NCBI RefSeq assembly: GCF_015206885.1
Contig: NZ_JADEXY010000001.1
Coordinates: 46,988 to 110,987, forward strand
DNA: 64,000 bases
Origin: Microcystis aeruginosa LEGE 91341
GTDB taxonomy: Bacteria > Cyanobacteriota > Cyanobacteriia > Cyanobacteriales > Microcystaceae
Reading direction: 5' to 3'
Part shown: positions 52,149 to 61,228 of the stretch, one piece after another
Layout: every line of letters begins with the position of its first letter
Position numbering within the stretch: the first letter of the stretch is position 1
Program-made: the position numbers and the translations under genes
Notes under the pieces: generated by a model
What the model was told of the DNA's origin: nothing
Databases searched by the model: none
Seen by the model: the letters and a program-made list of their open reading frames with translations, nothing else

Positions 52149-53192
52149 ATGACCCCTTCTAGCTCCTTTTGGAAAACTCTGAATAACTCGATTCTAGTGC
52201 GCTATCTATTATTATTTGGCTGTGGCTGGAGTCTGATTATCTTAATTAACTATTTCTACGGGACGATCGCTATTTTTACCGGTTCAGCGATCCTGGCTGC
52301 TCTATTAAATTATCCCGTGGTTTGGTTATCTCGTTATCTACCGAGAGGACTAGCCATTGCTATTACCACCATAGTAGCTTTTATCCTCCTATTTAGATTA
52401 GTCACAGGCATAGGATTAGAAGCAGTTAGTCAGGGGAAAGGACTACTATTCAATCTTACCGATGCCTTGGGTCAACAAGATTTTTTACCCTTTAAAGACT
52501 TTCTCGATCGATTAGATTGGAATAAAATGGTGGGAACCCTACAAACTGGTTTAGCCACGGGTTTATCGGTCGTACAGGGAGTTTTTTCCAGTGTCTTTAC
52601 CGGCGTTTTCGGGGCGGTGATCAGTGTTTATATGCTCATCGATGGTGATAAACTTTGGCGAGGTTTTTTGCAACTTCTCCCCCCAGCATACCGGGAGCGT
52701 TTTGCCCAGTCTTTTCGACAAAGTTTCTTGGGATTTATTCGCGGGCAACTGTTGTTAATGCTCTTTTTATCGGTGACGAGTTTCTTAAGTTTTTCCCTAT
52801 TGGGAATTAAATATGGGCTAGTTTTGGCGGGTGTTCTTGGTGTTATCGATGCTATCCCGGGTATCGGGGCAACCCTGGGCATTTTGTTGGTAACTATCTT
52901 GACTTTTACCTCCCAAGGACTAACAATTGCCGTTAAAGCTTTTATTGTCTGTGTTGTCTTGGTACAAATTCAAGATAATATTATTCGCCCTAAAGTTATG
53001 GGCAATGCCCTAGAATTAAACCCGGTAATTTTATTTTTATCCCTCTTTATCGGCGAAAGAATTGCGGGATTATTAGGTATTTTTCTCTCCATTCCTATTG
53101 CTGGAATGATCGCGATCTGGATCAGTTACGGGGAAGAAAAACCAATAACAGATTTAGAGGAAAATCAGTTAGGAGAAAGTCAGGAGAATTAA
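52149..53192 (+). CDS. AI-2E/PerM family transporter
   Basis: 347 residues, about eight helices. The family pattern is seen in AILAALLNYPVVWLSRYLPRGLA near 45, SVYMLIDGDKLWRGFLQLLP near 165, VIDAIPGIGATLGILLVTI near 235 and NIIRPKVMGNALELNPVILF near 280. Members export diverse small molecules, and some are Na+/H+ antiporters. It lies 29 bp after aroE and probably shares its transcript. Confidence 0.88.
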   Translation: MTPSSSFWKTLNNSILVRYLLLFGCGWSLIILINYFYGTIAIFTGSAILAALLNYPVVWLSRYLPRGLAIAITTIVAFILLFRLVTGIGLEAVSQGKGLLFNLTDALGQQDFLPFKDFLDRLDWNKMVGTLQTGLATGLSVVQGVFSSVFTGVFGAVISVYMLIDGDKLWRGFLQLLPPAYRERFAQSFRQSFLGFIRGQLLLMLFLSVTSFLSFSLLGIKYGLVLAGVLGVIDAIPGIGATLGILLVTILTFTSQGLTIAVKAFIVCVVLVQIQDNIIRPKVMGNALELNPVILFLSLFIGERIAGLLGIFLSIPIAGMIAIWISYGEEKPITDLEENQLGESQEN

Positions 53193-53259
53193 GGGCTGAT
53201 CCCCAGTCTCTACTATACAATTAGGGAAATTTGTTATCTACAAAACTCGATCGCTACCT

Positions 53260-54246
53260 ATGGAAAATTTAGATTTAAAGAAATCCTCGCCCCTCTTACT
53301 TATCTCACCGTTTTTTCTCTGGGGAACAGCGATGGTAGCGATGAAGGGTGTTATCCCCCACACCACCCCCCTATTTATGGCGGCAATTCGCCTTGTTCCC
53401 GCCGGAATATTAGTTTTAATGGTAGCTTGGTTTTTAGGTCGTCCTCAGCCCAAAACCCTGCAAGCGTGGCTATGGATTGCCCTTTTTGCTCTCATGGATG
53501 GCACTCTTTTTCAAGGTTTTCTGGCATTGGGATTAAATCGCACCGGGGCGGGGTTAGGATCGGTAATTATTGACTCGCAACCCCTAGCGGTGGCTTTAAT
53601 GTCCAGTTGGCTATTTAAAGAAGTTATCGGTGTCTGGGGATGGTTGGGATTGGGTTTAGGGATTGGGGGAATTAGTTTAATTGGCTTGCCCGATCAATGG
53701 TTTTATGACTTTTTTGGACAAAAAGCGGTAAATATTGACTTTAGCTGGCAGGAATTACTAAATAGCGGCGAAATGCTCATGCTTTTGGCTTCCCTATCCA
53801 TGGCGGTGGGAACAGTGTTAATCCGGTTTGTCTGTCGTCATGCGGATCCCGTCAGCGCCACCGGATGGCACATGATTTTAGGAGGATTGCCGCTATTGTT
53901 AGCTTCAGGTTTCACCGAATCCCATCAATGGCAAAATATAGATTTAAATGGTTGGTTAGCTTTAAGTTATGCCACGATTTTTGGTAGTGCGATCGCATAC
54001 GGAATATTCTTTTATTTAGCCGCCAAGGGCAATTTAACCAGTTTAAGTTCTTTAACTTTTTTAACTCCGGTTTTTGCCCTCACTTTCGGGAATTTATTCC
54101 TCGGTGAGATGTTAAGTATATTGCAATGGGTGGGGGTATCTTTAACCCTCGTTAGTATTTATTTAATCAATCAAAGGGAAAAAATATCCCCACAAGTGCG
54201 GGCAATTTTTGCTAATCTTTCCTCACTTATACCCAAAAGCAACTAA
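53260..54246 (+). CDS. EamA/DMT family transporter
   Basis: 328 residues with ten predicted helices in two EamA repeats (PFFLWGTAMVAMKGVI to LIGLPDQW, then LLASLSMAVGTVLI to VSIYLINQ). The drug/metabolite transporter superfamily exports amino acids or metabolites; the substrate here is unknown. It follows the PerM gene by 67 bp and overlaps the convergent methyltransferase gene tail-to-tail by 24 bp. Confidence 0.88.
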   Translation: MENLDLKKSSPLLLISPFFLWGTAMVAMKGVIPHTTPLFMAAIRLVPAGILVLMVAWFLGRPQPKTLQAWLWIALFALMDGTLFQGFLALGLNRTGAGLGSVIIDSQPLAVALMSSWLFKEVIGVWGWLGLGLGIGGISLIGLPDQWFYDFFGQKAVNIDFSWQELLNSGEMLMLLASLSMAVGTVLIRFVCRHADPVSATGWHMILGGLPLLLASGFTESHQWQNIDLNGWLALSYATIFGSAIAYGIFFYLAAKGNLTSLSSLTFLTPVFALTFGNLFLGEMLSILQWVGVSLTLVSIYLINQREKISPQVRAIFANLSSLIPKSN

Positions 54247-55452
54247 TTCAAATTCCGTGCGAATTACCTCGACTCTGGCAAAATTTGCCTCTTGTAATTT
54301 TTGGTTGAGATTTTGAGAAGTAAAACCGGTTTTGTGAGCCATATAGGGCATTCCGGGGACTTCTGTTCCCATGCCGTAAAACATCCATAAAGCCCGCACC
54401 GGACCACCGGGAGAAATATACAAAGGTTCATTTTCCATATCGCCTCTAGCGACAAATTCGGCGGCGGTTTGCATATCGGGAACTACGATCATCAAAAAGC
54501 CTTCGGGTTTAAGAATGCGTTTAAATTCCTCCAGTGCGATGGGAACTTCGTAATGATAAATATGTTCTAGATTATGACTAGAAAAAACCGCATCGACGGA
54601 GTTATCGGGAACGGCACTTAAATCGGTAATCGTTCCTAAAATATCGGGGTTAACAGCAGTATTGATATCGAGGCGAATTTCTTGCCAATTACCATCGCGG
54701 AATAGTTTGGGTAAAGCTTCGGGATTATAGGGACCACAACCCACATTTAAAACCAGTTTTTTCGGGGATTTTAGCGCTGTTATCCCTGGGGGAGCATTCC
54801 AAGCTAATAAACAAATATTTGTCAAACCAAGCAAACCGTGATTAGCGACTTGATCATCTAAAATTATCTGAGCTTGGGGATGGGTTTTAGTAAAATCTTT
54901 TATTGCCTGTTGGAGAGCGGGATGATGACATTTATTGATAATAATTAAAGCGGAATCAGACCAGAATTTTTTGGCTAAAAGTAAGGAGATAAAGAGAGAG
55001 CGATAGTCTTCGGCGGCATCGTAGTAATAAACTCCCAGCTTTTCTTCACTGTTTAATTCTTCCAGATCATCGAAAAAGTTTTCCGTTTCTTGATCGCTTA
55101 AAAATATCTGTTCTGATAGTTGAAAATCCTCCAAATCCTCAGATAATATAGTTAGTTTTTCTCCCGATGGATCGTATTTAAAAAAAGCCTCTACGCCATA
55201 ACCGCAGCGATCGCTATTATGGCAGAAAGCGGCGACTAAACTACCGCGACGAAAACAACCAATTTGACAGTAAACCTCGTCCGGTTGCAGACAGGCAACG
55301 GCTAGATTGAGCAGGGGAAAGAGATTGCGATCGGGATAGGAGGCGGTTTTTTGGCTTAAAATGGTTAATTGCTCGGAAATAGGCGACATTAAAGCCGATC
55401 CCCAATCCTGATACTGTTGGGGCAGTTTTTCTAAGAATTTCTGTAAATCCAT
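54223..55452 (-). CDS. Class I SAM-dependent methyltransferase with long N-terminal region
   Basis: 409 residues. The N-terminal ~210 residues resemble a degenerate sugar/macrocin-type methyltransferase fold (PDEVYCQIGCFRRGSLVAAF, DDQVANHG). The C-terminal half is a clear Methyltransf_11 domain: VLNVGCGPYNPEAL near 240, LDINTAVNPDILGTITDL, DAVFSSHNLEHI and LKPEGFLMIVVPDMQ. The substrate is unknown; a glycan or protein target is possible. The stop overlaps the EamA gene by 24 bp. Confidence 0.85.
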   Translation of the reverse strand: MDLQKFLEKLPQQYQDWGSALMSPISEQLTILSQKTASYPDRNLFPLLNLAVACLQPDEVYCQIGCFRRGSLVAAFCHNSDRCGYGVEAFFKYDPSGEKLTILSEDLEDFQLSEQIFLSDQETENFFDDLEELNSEEKLGVYYYDAAEDYRSLFISLLLAKKFWSDSALIIINKCHHPALQQAIKDFTKTHPQAQIILDDQVANHGLLGLTNICLLAWNAPPGITALKSPKKLVLNVGCGPYNPEALPKLFRDGNWQEIRLDINTAVNPDILGTITDLSAVPDNSVDAVFSSHNLEHIYHYEVPIALEEFKRILKPEGFLMIVVPDMQTAAEFVARGDMENEPLYISPGGPVRALWMFYGMGTEVPGMPYMAHKTGFTSQNLNQKLQEANFARVEVIRTEFELVAFGYK

Positions 55453-55552
55453 ACCTTGCTTTTCCGAAAACTATAATCCTTTTCCAATATCGTAAATCAT
55501 CGTGCTTGTCATCAGGTCACAGACTTAATTGTGGAAGAGTGCTAATCTGGTC

Positions 55553-55648
55553 TATAGCGGTTTTCACAGAAGTGAGTCCCGATTGAAACCCTGAAACGCC
55601 TATCTATCAAGGGATTTACCATACCTTACTAGACTGAAAACCGCTATA
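55553..55648. mobile_element. MITE family C (TATAGCGGTTTTCA inverted ends)
   Basis: 96-bp element with perfect 14-bp terminal inverted repeats TATAGCGGTTTTCA / TGAAAACCGCTATA, beginning and ending in TA as expected for IS630/Tc1-type insertion. It lies 34 bp upstream of the MBL-fold hydrolase start. It has the same length as the copies at 23724-23819 and 23997-24091. Confidence 0.9.
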
Positions 55649-55682
55649 TTATCCCATCAGCACAAGTAGAGGAGTTTCTGGT

Positions 55683-56552
55683 ATGCCCTACAACTGCTTC
55701 CAGATCAAATTTTGGGGAGTACGGGGGAGTATTCCCTGTCCAGGTTCGGAAACCGTTCGTTATGGTGGTAATACTTCCTGTGTGGAAATGCAAGTCGGTA
55801 GCGAAAGATTAATTTTTGACGGTGGTACAGGGTTACGCATCCTAGGACAGTCTTTGATGGCAGAAAGTCCAGCGAAAGCCCATTTATTTTTCACCCACTC
55901 CCATTGGGATCATATTCAAGGTTTTCCTTTTTTTACCCCTGCTTTTATCAGGGGCAATACTTTTAATATCTACGCAGTTCCCTCCCCCAACGGAGCAACC
56001 ATCAAGCAAACATTACACGATCAGATGTTACATCCTAATTTTCCCGTGCCTTTGCAGATTATGCGGGCCGATTTAGAATTTTATAATCTAGAAATGGGCG
56101 AAACCCTCCACTATGGCGATGTCAGCGTCGAAACCCGTCCTTTAAATCATCCAGGGGAAGCGGTGGGTTATCGGGTAAATTGGCGGGGTTTATCGGCAGC
56201 TTATATTACCGATACCGAACATTTTCCCGATCGCTTTGATGATAACGTTCTGGCTTTAGCCCGGCAAGCGGATGTGATGATTATTGATGCTACCTACACC
56301 GATGAGGAATACAACGATCCTAAGTATTCTAAGGTGGGTTGGGGTCATTCCACTTGGCAGCAGGCAGTCAAAATCGCGCAGGCAGCCCAAGTTAAGCAGT
56401 TAGTTCTATTTCATCACGATCCCGCCCATAATGACGATTTTCTCGATCGCATTGGGGAACAGGTAAGAAAGATTTTCCCTAAAACTATTCTCGCCCGGGA
56501 AGGCCTCTCGATCGAACTGCGACCGGGAGATGATCAAATAGATGAAGCGTAA
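55683..56552 (+). CDS. Metallo-beta-lactamase fold hydrolase
   Basis: 289 residues. The metal-binding motif FTHSHWDHIQGFPFF (HxHxDH) near 76, H at LNHPGEAVGY near 160, and D in YITDTEHF are present; the N-terminal FWGVRGSIPCPG is typical of a family of bacterial MBL proteins sometimes fused to signalling domains. It may act as a phosphodiesterase or hydrolase; the substrate is unknown. The leader contains a MITE. Confidence 0.9.
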   Translation: MPYNCFQIKFWGVRGSIPCPGSETVRYGGNTSCVEMQVGSERLIFDGGTGLRILGQSLMAESPAKAHLFFTHSHWDHIQGFPFFTPAFIRGNTFNIYAVPSPNGATIKQTLHDQMLHPNFPVPLQIMRADLEFYNLEMGETLHYGDVSVETRPLNHPGEAVGYRVNWRGLSAAYITDTEHFPDRFDDNVLALARQADVMIIDATYTDEEYNDPKYSKVGWGHSTWQQAVKIAQAAQVKQLVLFHHDPAHNDDFLDRIGEQVRKIFPKTILAREGLSIELRPGDDQIDEA

Positions 56553-56864
<312 letters not shown>

Positions 56865-57563
56865 ATGTCCAATCAATCCTCACCTAACTCCACAGAAATA
56901 CAAGCAATTTTTGATCAGATCGCTCCCGAATATGACCGACTTAATCAAGAATTAAGTTTAGGATTACACCGCGTCTGGAAATTAATGACAGTCAAGTGGT
57001 GTCAACCCGAAAAAGGCGATTTTGCCCTCGATATCTGTTGTGGTAGCGGCGACCTGACTAACCTATTATCAAAACAAGTGGGTAAAACCGGCCAAGTAAT
57101 CGGACTAGATTTTTCCCCACAACAATTAAAAATCGCCCGTCAACGTTTTAGCGCCACTAATATTAACTGGATAGAAGGGGATGCCCTCAATTTACCCTTT
57201 GCCGATTCTAGCTTTGATTGTGCCACTATTGGCTATGGATTACGCAATGTGGTGGATATTGCCCAATCTTTGGGGGAATTATACCGAGTCCTGAAACCGG
57301 GCGCTAAAGCGGCGATTCTGGACTTCCATCAACCCACCCAAACCATCGCCAAATTATTCCAAAACTGGTATCTCGATCAGATCGTCGTTCCGGCTGCCGA
57401 GCGCTACGGTTTAACTGACCAGTACGCTTATATTAGTCCCAGTATCGATCGCTTTCCCCAGGGCCGAGAACAGGTAAAATTAGGCTATCAGTCGGGATTT
57501 TCCAGCGCTGTTCACTATCCACTCCTAGCAGGACTGATGGGAGTGTTAGTCTTGAAGAAATAA
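56865..57563 (+). CDS. menG: Demethylphylloquinone/demethylmenaquinone methyltransferase (MenG/UbiE)
   Basis: 232 residues from MSNQSSPNSTEIQ (ATG 56865). UbiE family: FDQIAPEYDRLNQELSLGLHRVWK, DICCGSGDLTNLL (SAM motif), EGDALNLPFADSSFDC and YGLRNVVDIAQSLGELYRVLKPG. It performs the last step of phylloquinone synthesis for photosystem I in cyanobacteria. It lies 35 bp upstream of the DUF445 gene. Confidence 0.93.
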   Translation: MSNQSSPNSTEIQAIFDQIAPEYDRLNQELSLGLHRVWKLMTVKWCQPEKGDFALDICCGSGDLTNLLSKQVGKTGQVIGLDFSPQQLKIARQRFSATNINWIEGDALNLPFADSSFDCATIGYGLRNVVDIAQSLGELYRVLKPGAKAAILDFHQPTQTIAKLFQNWYLDQIVVPAAERYGLTDQYAYISPSIDRFPQGREQVKLGYQSGFSSAVHYPLLAGLMGVLVLKK

Positions 57564-57598
57564 CCTACTGACATTTCCGTTTATTTTTTGCTGCTAAA

Positions 57599-58837
57599 TT
57601 GAATCTCCCTACTCTTTGGACATGGATCTTACCGCCGATCGCGGGGGCAATTATTGGCTATTTTACGAACGATGTAGCCATAAAAATGCTATTTCGTCCC
57701 TACAAGGCGATTTATATTGGTAAGCGTCCTCTTCCCTTTACCCCGGGGTTAATTCCTCGCAATCAAGATCGATTAGCTGTCCGGGTATCGGATACGATCA
57801 TGGGTTCCCTGTTAACTCCCGAGGAACTACAAAAACTGGCTAAACGACTCCTAGACACCGAAAGGGTACAGGGGGCGATACTCTGGCTGTTACAATTAGC
57901 TTTAAAACAAATAAAAGGCGATCGACAAGCAAAAACCGCCGAGATTTTGGCGGCGATTCTTCACGATTTATTCGGGGAATCTTTAGCGAGATTACTAAAA
58001 GTTTTAGCCCGACGACAGGACTTTTTAGAAAAACAGATCAATCAAATTTTTGATCGCCTAGTCTTAGAATTTTCTCTCAGTGAACAACAGGCGCGACAAT
58101 TCTCCGATTGGCTATTAGAAACCGTCTTACCTGCTGATGTTATCCGTCTAGCTTTAATCGATTTTTTAACCGATCGCAATATTCAGGTTATCGATGAAGG
58201 ATTTCGGGAAAAAACCAGTGGAACCTATTGGGTAGTAGCCAATTTATTCGGTTTACGCAATGCTCTCGCTCGCTTACGCACTTTTTGCCTTGATGAAAAG
58301 GATTTAGCTAATACCAGAATCAAAGAATTATTACTATCTTTAGAGATGCGTAATCGTCTGAAAAACTGGTTACAAAGTATCTCTTTACAAAATTTACCTA
58401 TCTCCACCGTCAGACAATTGCGGAAAACCACCAGAGACACGGTGCGAATTTATATTCAAGAAAGTGGCGAACAATTTCTGCAAGATTTTGGACAAACGAT
58501 CGACTGGGATCAAATCGCTAATTTAATTATTAATCGTCTGCAATCTTCGGTGTCAATGACTACATCATTAGGGGTAATTAGTCAAGAGTTAGCGTTAATT
58601 TTAGAGCGTTATCTAGAGGAAGATTTAGAGAAATTAGTCGCCCAAATTATCCCAATTCTCAACATCGATCAGGTAATCCGCGATCGGGTAAATGCCACTT
58701 CCCCGGCGGATCTGGAAAATGCTATTCAAGGCATTGTTAAACAAGAATTACAGGGAATTGTTAATCTTGGTGGTATTCTCGGTCTTCTAGTTGGACTAAT
58801 ACAAACAATTATTTTAATTGCACAAAATCCGGCGTAA
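57599..58837 (+). CDS. DUF445 family membrane-associated protein
   Basis: 412 residues using TTG as the only sensible start, because the conserved N-terminus ([30 protein letters not shown]) lies right behind it and the next Met is too late. The [14 protein letters not shown] motif and [15 protein letters not shown] mark DUF445 (YheB-like). The long helical middle ends in a C-terminal helix ([19 protein letters not shown]). The function is unknown; it is anchored at both ends. Follows menG, probably in one transcript. Confidence 0.87.
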   Translation: MNLPTLWTWILPPIAGAIIGYFTNDVAIKMLFRPYKAIYIGKRPLPFTPGLIPRNQDRLAVRVSDTIMGSLLTPEELQKLAKRLLDTERVQGAILWLLQLALKQIKGDRQAKTAEILAAILHDLFGESLARLLKVLARRQDFLEKQINQIFDRLVLEFSLSEQQARQFSDWLLETVLPADVIRLALIDFLTDRNIQVIDEGFREKTSGTYWVVANLFGLRNALARLRTFCLDEKDLANTRIKELLLSLEMRNRLKNWLQSISLQNLPISTVRQLRKTTRDTVRIYIQESGEQFLQDFGQTIDWDQIANLIINRLQSSVSMTTSLGVISQELALILERYLEEDLEKLVAQIIPILNIDQVIRDRVNATSPADLENAIQGIVKQELQGIVNLGGILGLLVGLIQTIILIAQNPA

Positions 58838-58842
58838 TAATT

Positions 58843-58868
58843 GGGGGGTTAAACCAAGTTAATCCCCC
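58843..58868. terminator. Hairpin between convergent DUF445 and DUF2993 genes
   Basis: GGGGGGTTAA and TTAATCCCCC arms around ACCAAG form a strong stem with one G-T pair. There is no clear T-tract on either side, so termination is plausible but not certain. Confidence 0.5.
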
Positions 58869-58887
58869 GCGATTATCCCGTTTATTG

Positions 58888-59610
58888 TTAAGGTAAAATC
58901 AAAAAACTTCCCTGACAGAAAAGAGTTTGATCGTCAAGAATAAAAGATTTAATCTCCACATCTTTGCCTAAATCGACGGTAAAAGGTTGCAAATCAATAG
59001 ATAAATCTGGGGCTAAACCTTGCCATTGTCGGGGATTAATCCCTAAAGTGCGGGCATCTTCTAGGGTAATATCAGCGCTAAAAATTACTTCTGCACCTGT
59101 TTCTCTGTGGCCCAGAAGAGAGAAATAACCCTGATTTAGAAGAACATTTTTCCAGTTAAAACGCTGTTGTGAGATAATTTCTCTGGCGTTAACAATTCCG
59201 TTATTTTCTAGGGAAAAAATTAGTAAATCGGCAAAAGCATTAACTAAAATAGTCGAGGCGATCGAATTATTTAAATCCTGCTCGTTAATTTCCACTTCAC
59301 CGCTAACCCGAATAGGTTCCAAAATTTTTAGGGGTTTCCCTCGCAAAACCTGCCCGATATTAAGACGAATATTTTCCCCTCTTAATTGCGCTTTACCTAG
59401 ATGTAAACCCTGATAAATCGCTTTTCCTACGGCTAAAAATACCCCGGGGATATAACCGCGCAAAATTTGCCGATCATGACCTTGCAGCTGCATTTCTAAA
59501 TCTTCTATCTGTTCTACTTGCGTTCTTAAGAACAGACGTACTGCTGGCGGCAAAACCTTACTAATAATCTCACTTTGAGTATTAACCCACATAAACGTTA
59601 TCTCACTCAC
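58888..59610 (-). CDS. DUF2993 (LmeA-like) protein
   Basis: 240 residues. The DUF2993 pattern is seen in LEMQLQGHDRQILRGYIPGVFLAVGKAIYQGLHLGKAQLRGENIRL, typical of cyanobacterial members. The family is related to the LmeA phospholipid-binding protein of actinobacteria, with a tubular lipid-binding fold. There is no clear signal peptide, so a cytoplasmic or peripheral thylakoid location is possible. Confidence 0.85.
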   Translation of the reverse strand: MSEITFMWVNTQSEIISKVLPPAVRLFLRTQVEQIEDLEMQLQGHDRQILRGYIPGVFLAVGKAIYQGLHLGKAQLRGENIRLNIGQVLRGKPLKILEPIRVSGEVEINEQDLNNSIASTILVNAFADLLIFSLENNGIVNAREIISQQRFNWKNVLLNQGYFSLLGHRETGAEVIFSADITLEDARTLGINPRQWQGLAPDLSIDLQPFTVDLGKDVEIKSFILDDQTLFCQGSFLILP

Positions 59611-59680
59611 TCCACAATGTTTCTAATTGTAACAGAGCTAGATCGATCGAACCATGAGGGGCTGCCGTCAGCTATCCGTT

Positions 59681-59815
59681 AGGGACTTGCGCTTTGATAA
59701 TGTACCTTTTGGGCGAACGCAGTTCGCCCCTACATTGTGGACAAAATCCGTTACTGTAGGGGCGCAATGCTTGCGCCCTCCGATCGATTGGGATATTATT
59801 CCCACGCAAGTCCCT
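59681..59815. mobile_element. MITE family E, copy 1 (AGGGACTTGCG ends)
   Basis: About 135 bp with inverted ends AGGGACTTGCG and CGCAAGTCCCT, an internal perfect-looking hairpin (GGGCGAACGCAGTTCGCCC) and a second GGCGCAA...TTGCGCC hairpin. It lies in the spacer between DUF2993 and the Psb32-like gene. Confidence 0.85.
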
Positions 59816-59885
59816 TATAGGTAAAAACTTCGCTACTTTCTTTTCACTGATTACTGATCACTGATCACTGAAAAGCCCCTAATTT

Positions 59886-60692
59886 TTAGGTTTTTGAGGC
59901 GTTGAGGGAATTAAAACGAGGGGAAAGATAGGCGACTAAAATTCCCAGGGTAAAACCGATTAAATTGCGGAAAAGGGGCAGTAATTCACTGGTGCGAGTA
60001 ACCACCGGTCCGATGCCAAAAGCAACAAAGAGGATAAACCAGAGGGGAGAGACAATTAAAACCCATTGCCAAGCGAAAACCTGTCCTTCTTTGCGGGGAA
60101 TACCGGCAAAACCGAAGACTAAACCGCCGACAATTGAGGTAATTAAAGTTAAAATCCACTGTTCCCTCGGTAAACCGGGGACTACCGCACAACCACCTTT
60201 AACTAAACAGCCTTTTACCGTGTCTAAGGATTGTACGATCGCATTATTTTCGCCATTTTCCCGGACAAAATACATATTACCGAAACGGGCCTGTAATTCG
60301 ATCCAAAAAGTGCGGGGTAAAAATTCATAGACGGCATCACCAATACTAAAAGATAGTAGATTACCGCCGCGACCATCGGCCACTAGGAGAATACTTTTAT
60401 CATCCAATCCCCAGAAATTAATCACTGCTCGGCCGGGGCTGCGGTCATATTGGGTTAAAACTCGCATTTTCCAGCCGGTTTCCCCTTGAAATGTCTCGAT
60501 ATCTTGGATTAATGCCTCTTCCTGTTTTGCGGGTAGATAATTGGCTAAATCAACGATCGGAGTGGCTTGATTGGGCAGTAATTCGGGATTATTCACCGCT
60601 AGAGCTTGATCCGGGCAGATAATCCAACCCAGACAGCTAATGACACCAATTACAAGAGCGATCGAGATTCCTCGGCAAAAACGATTGAGCAT
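59886..60692 (-). CDS. Psb32-like TPM-domain thylakoid protein
   Basis: 268 residues from MLNRFCRGISI (ATG 60692; an ATG at 60725 would add eleven). A lumenal signal (LVIGVISCLGWIICPDQALA) is followed by a TPM domain (VVDLANYLPAKQEEALIQDI-like region, WKMRVLTQYDRSPGRAVINFWGL, VADGRGGNLLSFSIG) and three C-terminal helices (LITSIVGGLVFGFAGI, WVLIVSPLWFILFVAFGIG, LIGFTLGILVAYL). In Synechocystis Psb32 protects photosystem II and aids its repair. Confidence 0.87.
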   Translation of the reverse strand: MLNRFCRGISIALVIGVISCLGWIICPDQALAVNNPELLPNQATPIVDLANYLPAKQEEALIQDIETFQGETGWKMRVLTQYDRSPGRAVINFWGLDDKSILLVADGRGGNLLSFSIGDAVYEFLPRTFWIELQARFGNMYFVRENGENNAIVQSLDTVKGCLVKGGCAVVPGLPREQWILTLITSIVGGLVFGFAGIPRKEGQVFAWQWVLIVSPLWFILFVAFGIGPVVTRTSELLPLFRNLIGFTLGILVAYLSPRFNSLNASKT

Positions 60693-60802
60693 AGCACTTC
60701 TAGACAATGAGAATTTTTTCAGCAAGGGTGTAGGCTAACTTTCAGTTTCTTTACACTTATTTACTTTATCTTAAGGGAATTCTCAACTTTAGTCACTCAG
60801 TT

Positions 60803-61098
60803 AGGGACTTGCGCTTTGATAATGTACCTTTTGGGCGAACGCAGTTCGCCCCTACATTAATGTACCTTTTGGGCGAACGCAGTTCGCCCCTACATTGTGG
60901 ACAAAATCCGTTACTGTAGGGGCGCAAGGAACCTGCGCCCTCCGATCGCCCAGGTTTGCTGATCACCCTAAGTAGGGGGAGAGCCTTTGAGAGTCCCCGC
61001 AGCTAAGGGACTTGCGCTGTGATAATATGCCATCTGGCTGGTCTGATTCTTCTACAGAGCGATTTTCTGGCTAGGATATTATTCCCACGCAAGTCCCT
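60803..61098. mobile_element. MITE family E, nested/duplicated copy upstream of the ROCO gene
   Basis: Starts AGGGACTTGCGC (60803) and ends CGCAAGTCCCT (61098), with a second left end at about 61004 and a tandem duplication of the GGGCGAACGCAGTTCGCCC hairpin unit (about 60819-60896). It is therefore at least two elements, one inside or beside the other. A long N-terminal reading of the ROCO ORF would pass through it and is rejected. Confidence 0.8.
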
Positions 61099-61228
61099 TA
61101 TCGGTCATCAGATGCGAGTTTTCAGTTCACTCTCCAGAAACTCAACTCAAGCTGATGAGGTCTCAACCAGTTGCATTAACCCGATCTTTTGCCAAAATGG
61201 AGTAAATATAGTAGCGGGGGGATGGTCA

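Noticed and set aside
61019..61228. 70-residue N-terminal extension of the ROCO protein
   Set aside because: It runs through MITE E sequence and lacks an RBS; the ATG at 61229 follows a purine-rich RBS and begins the conserved part.
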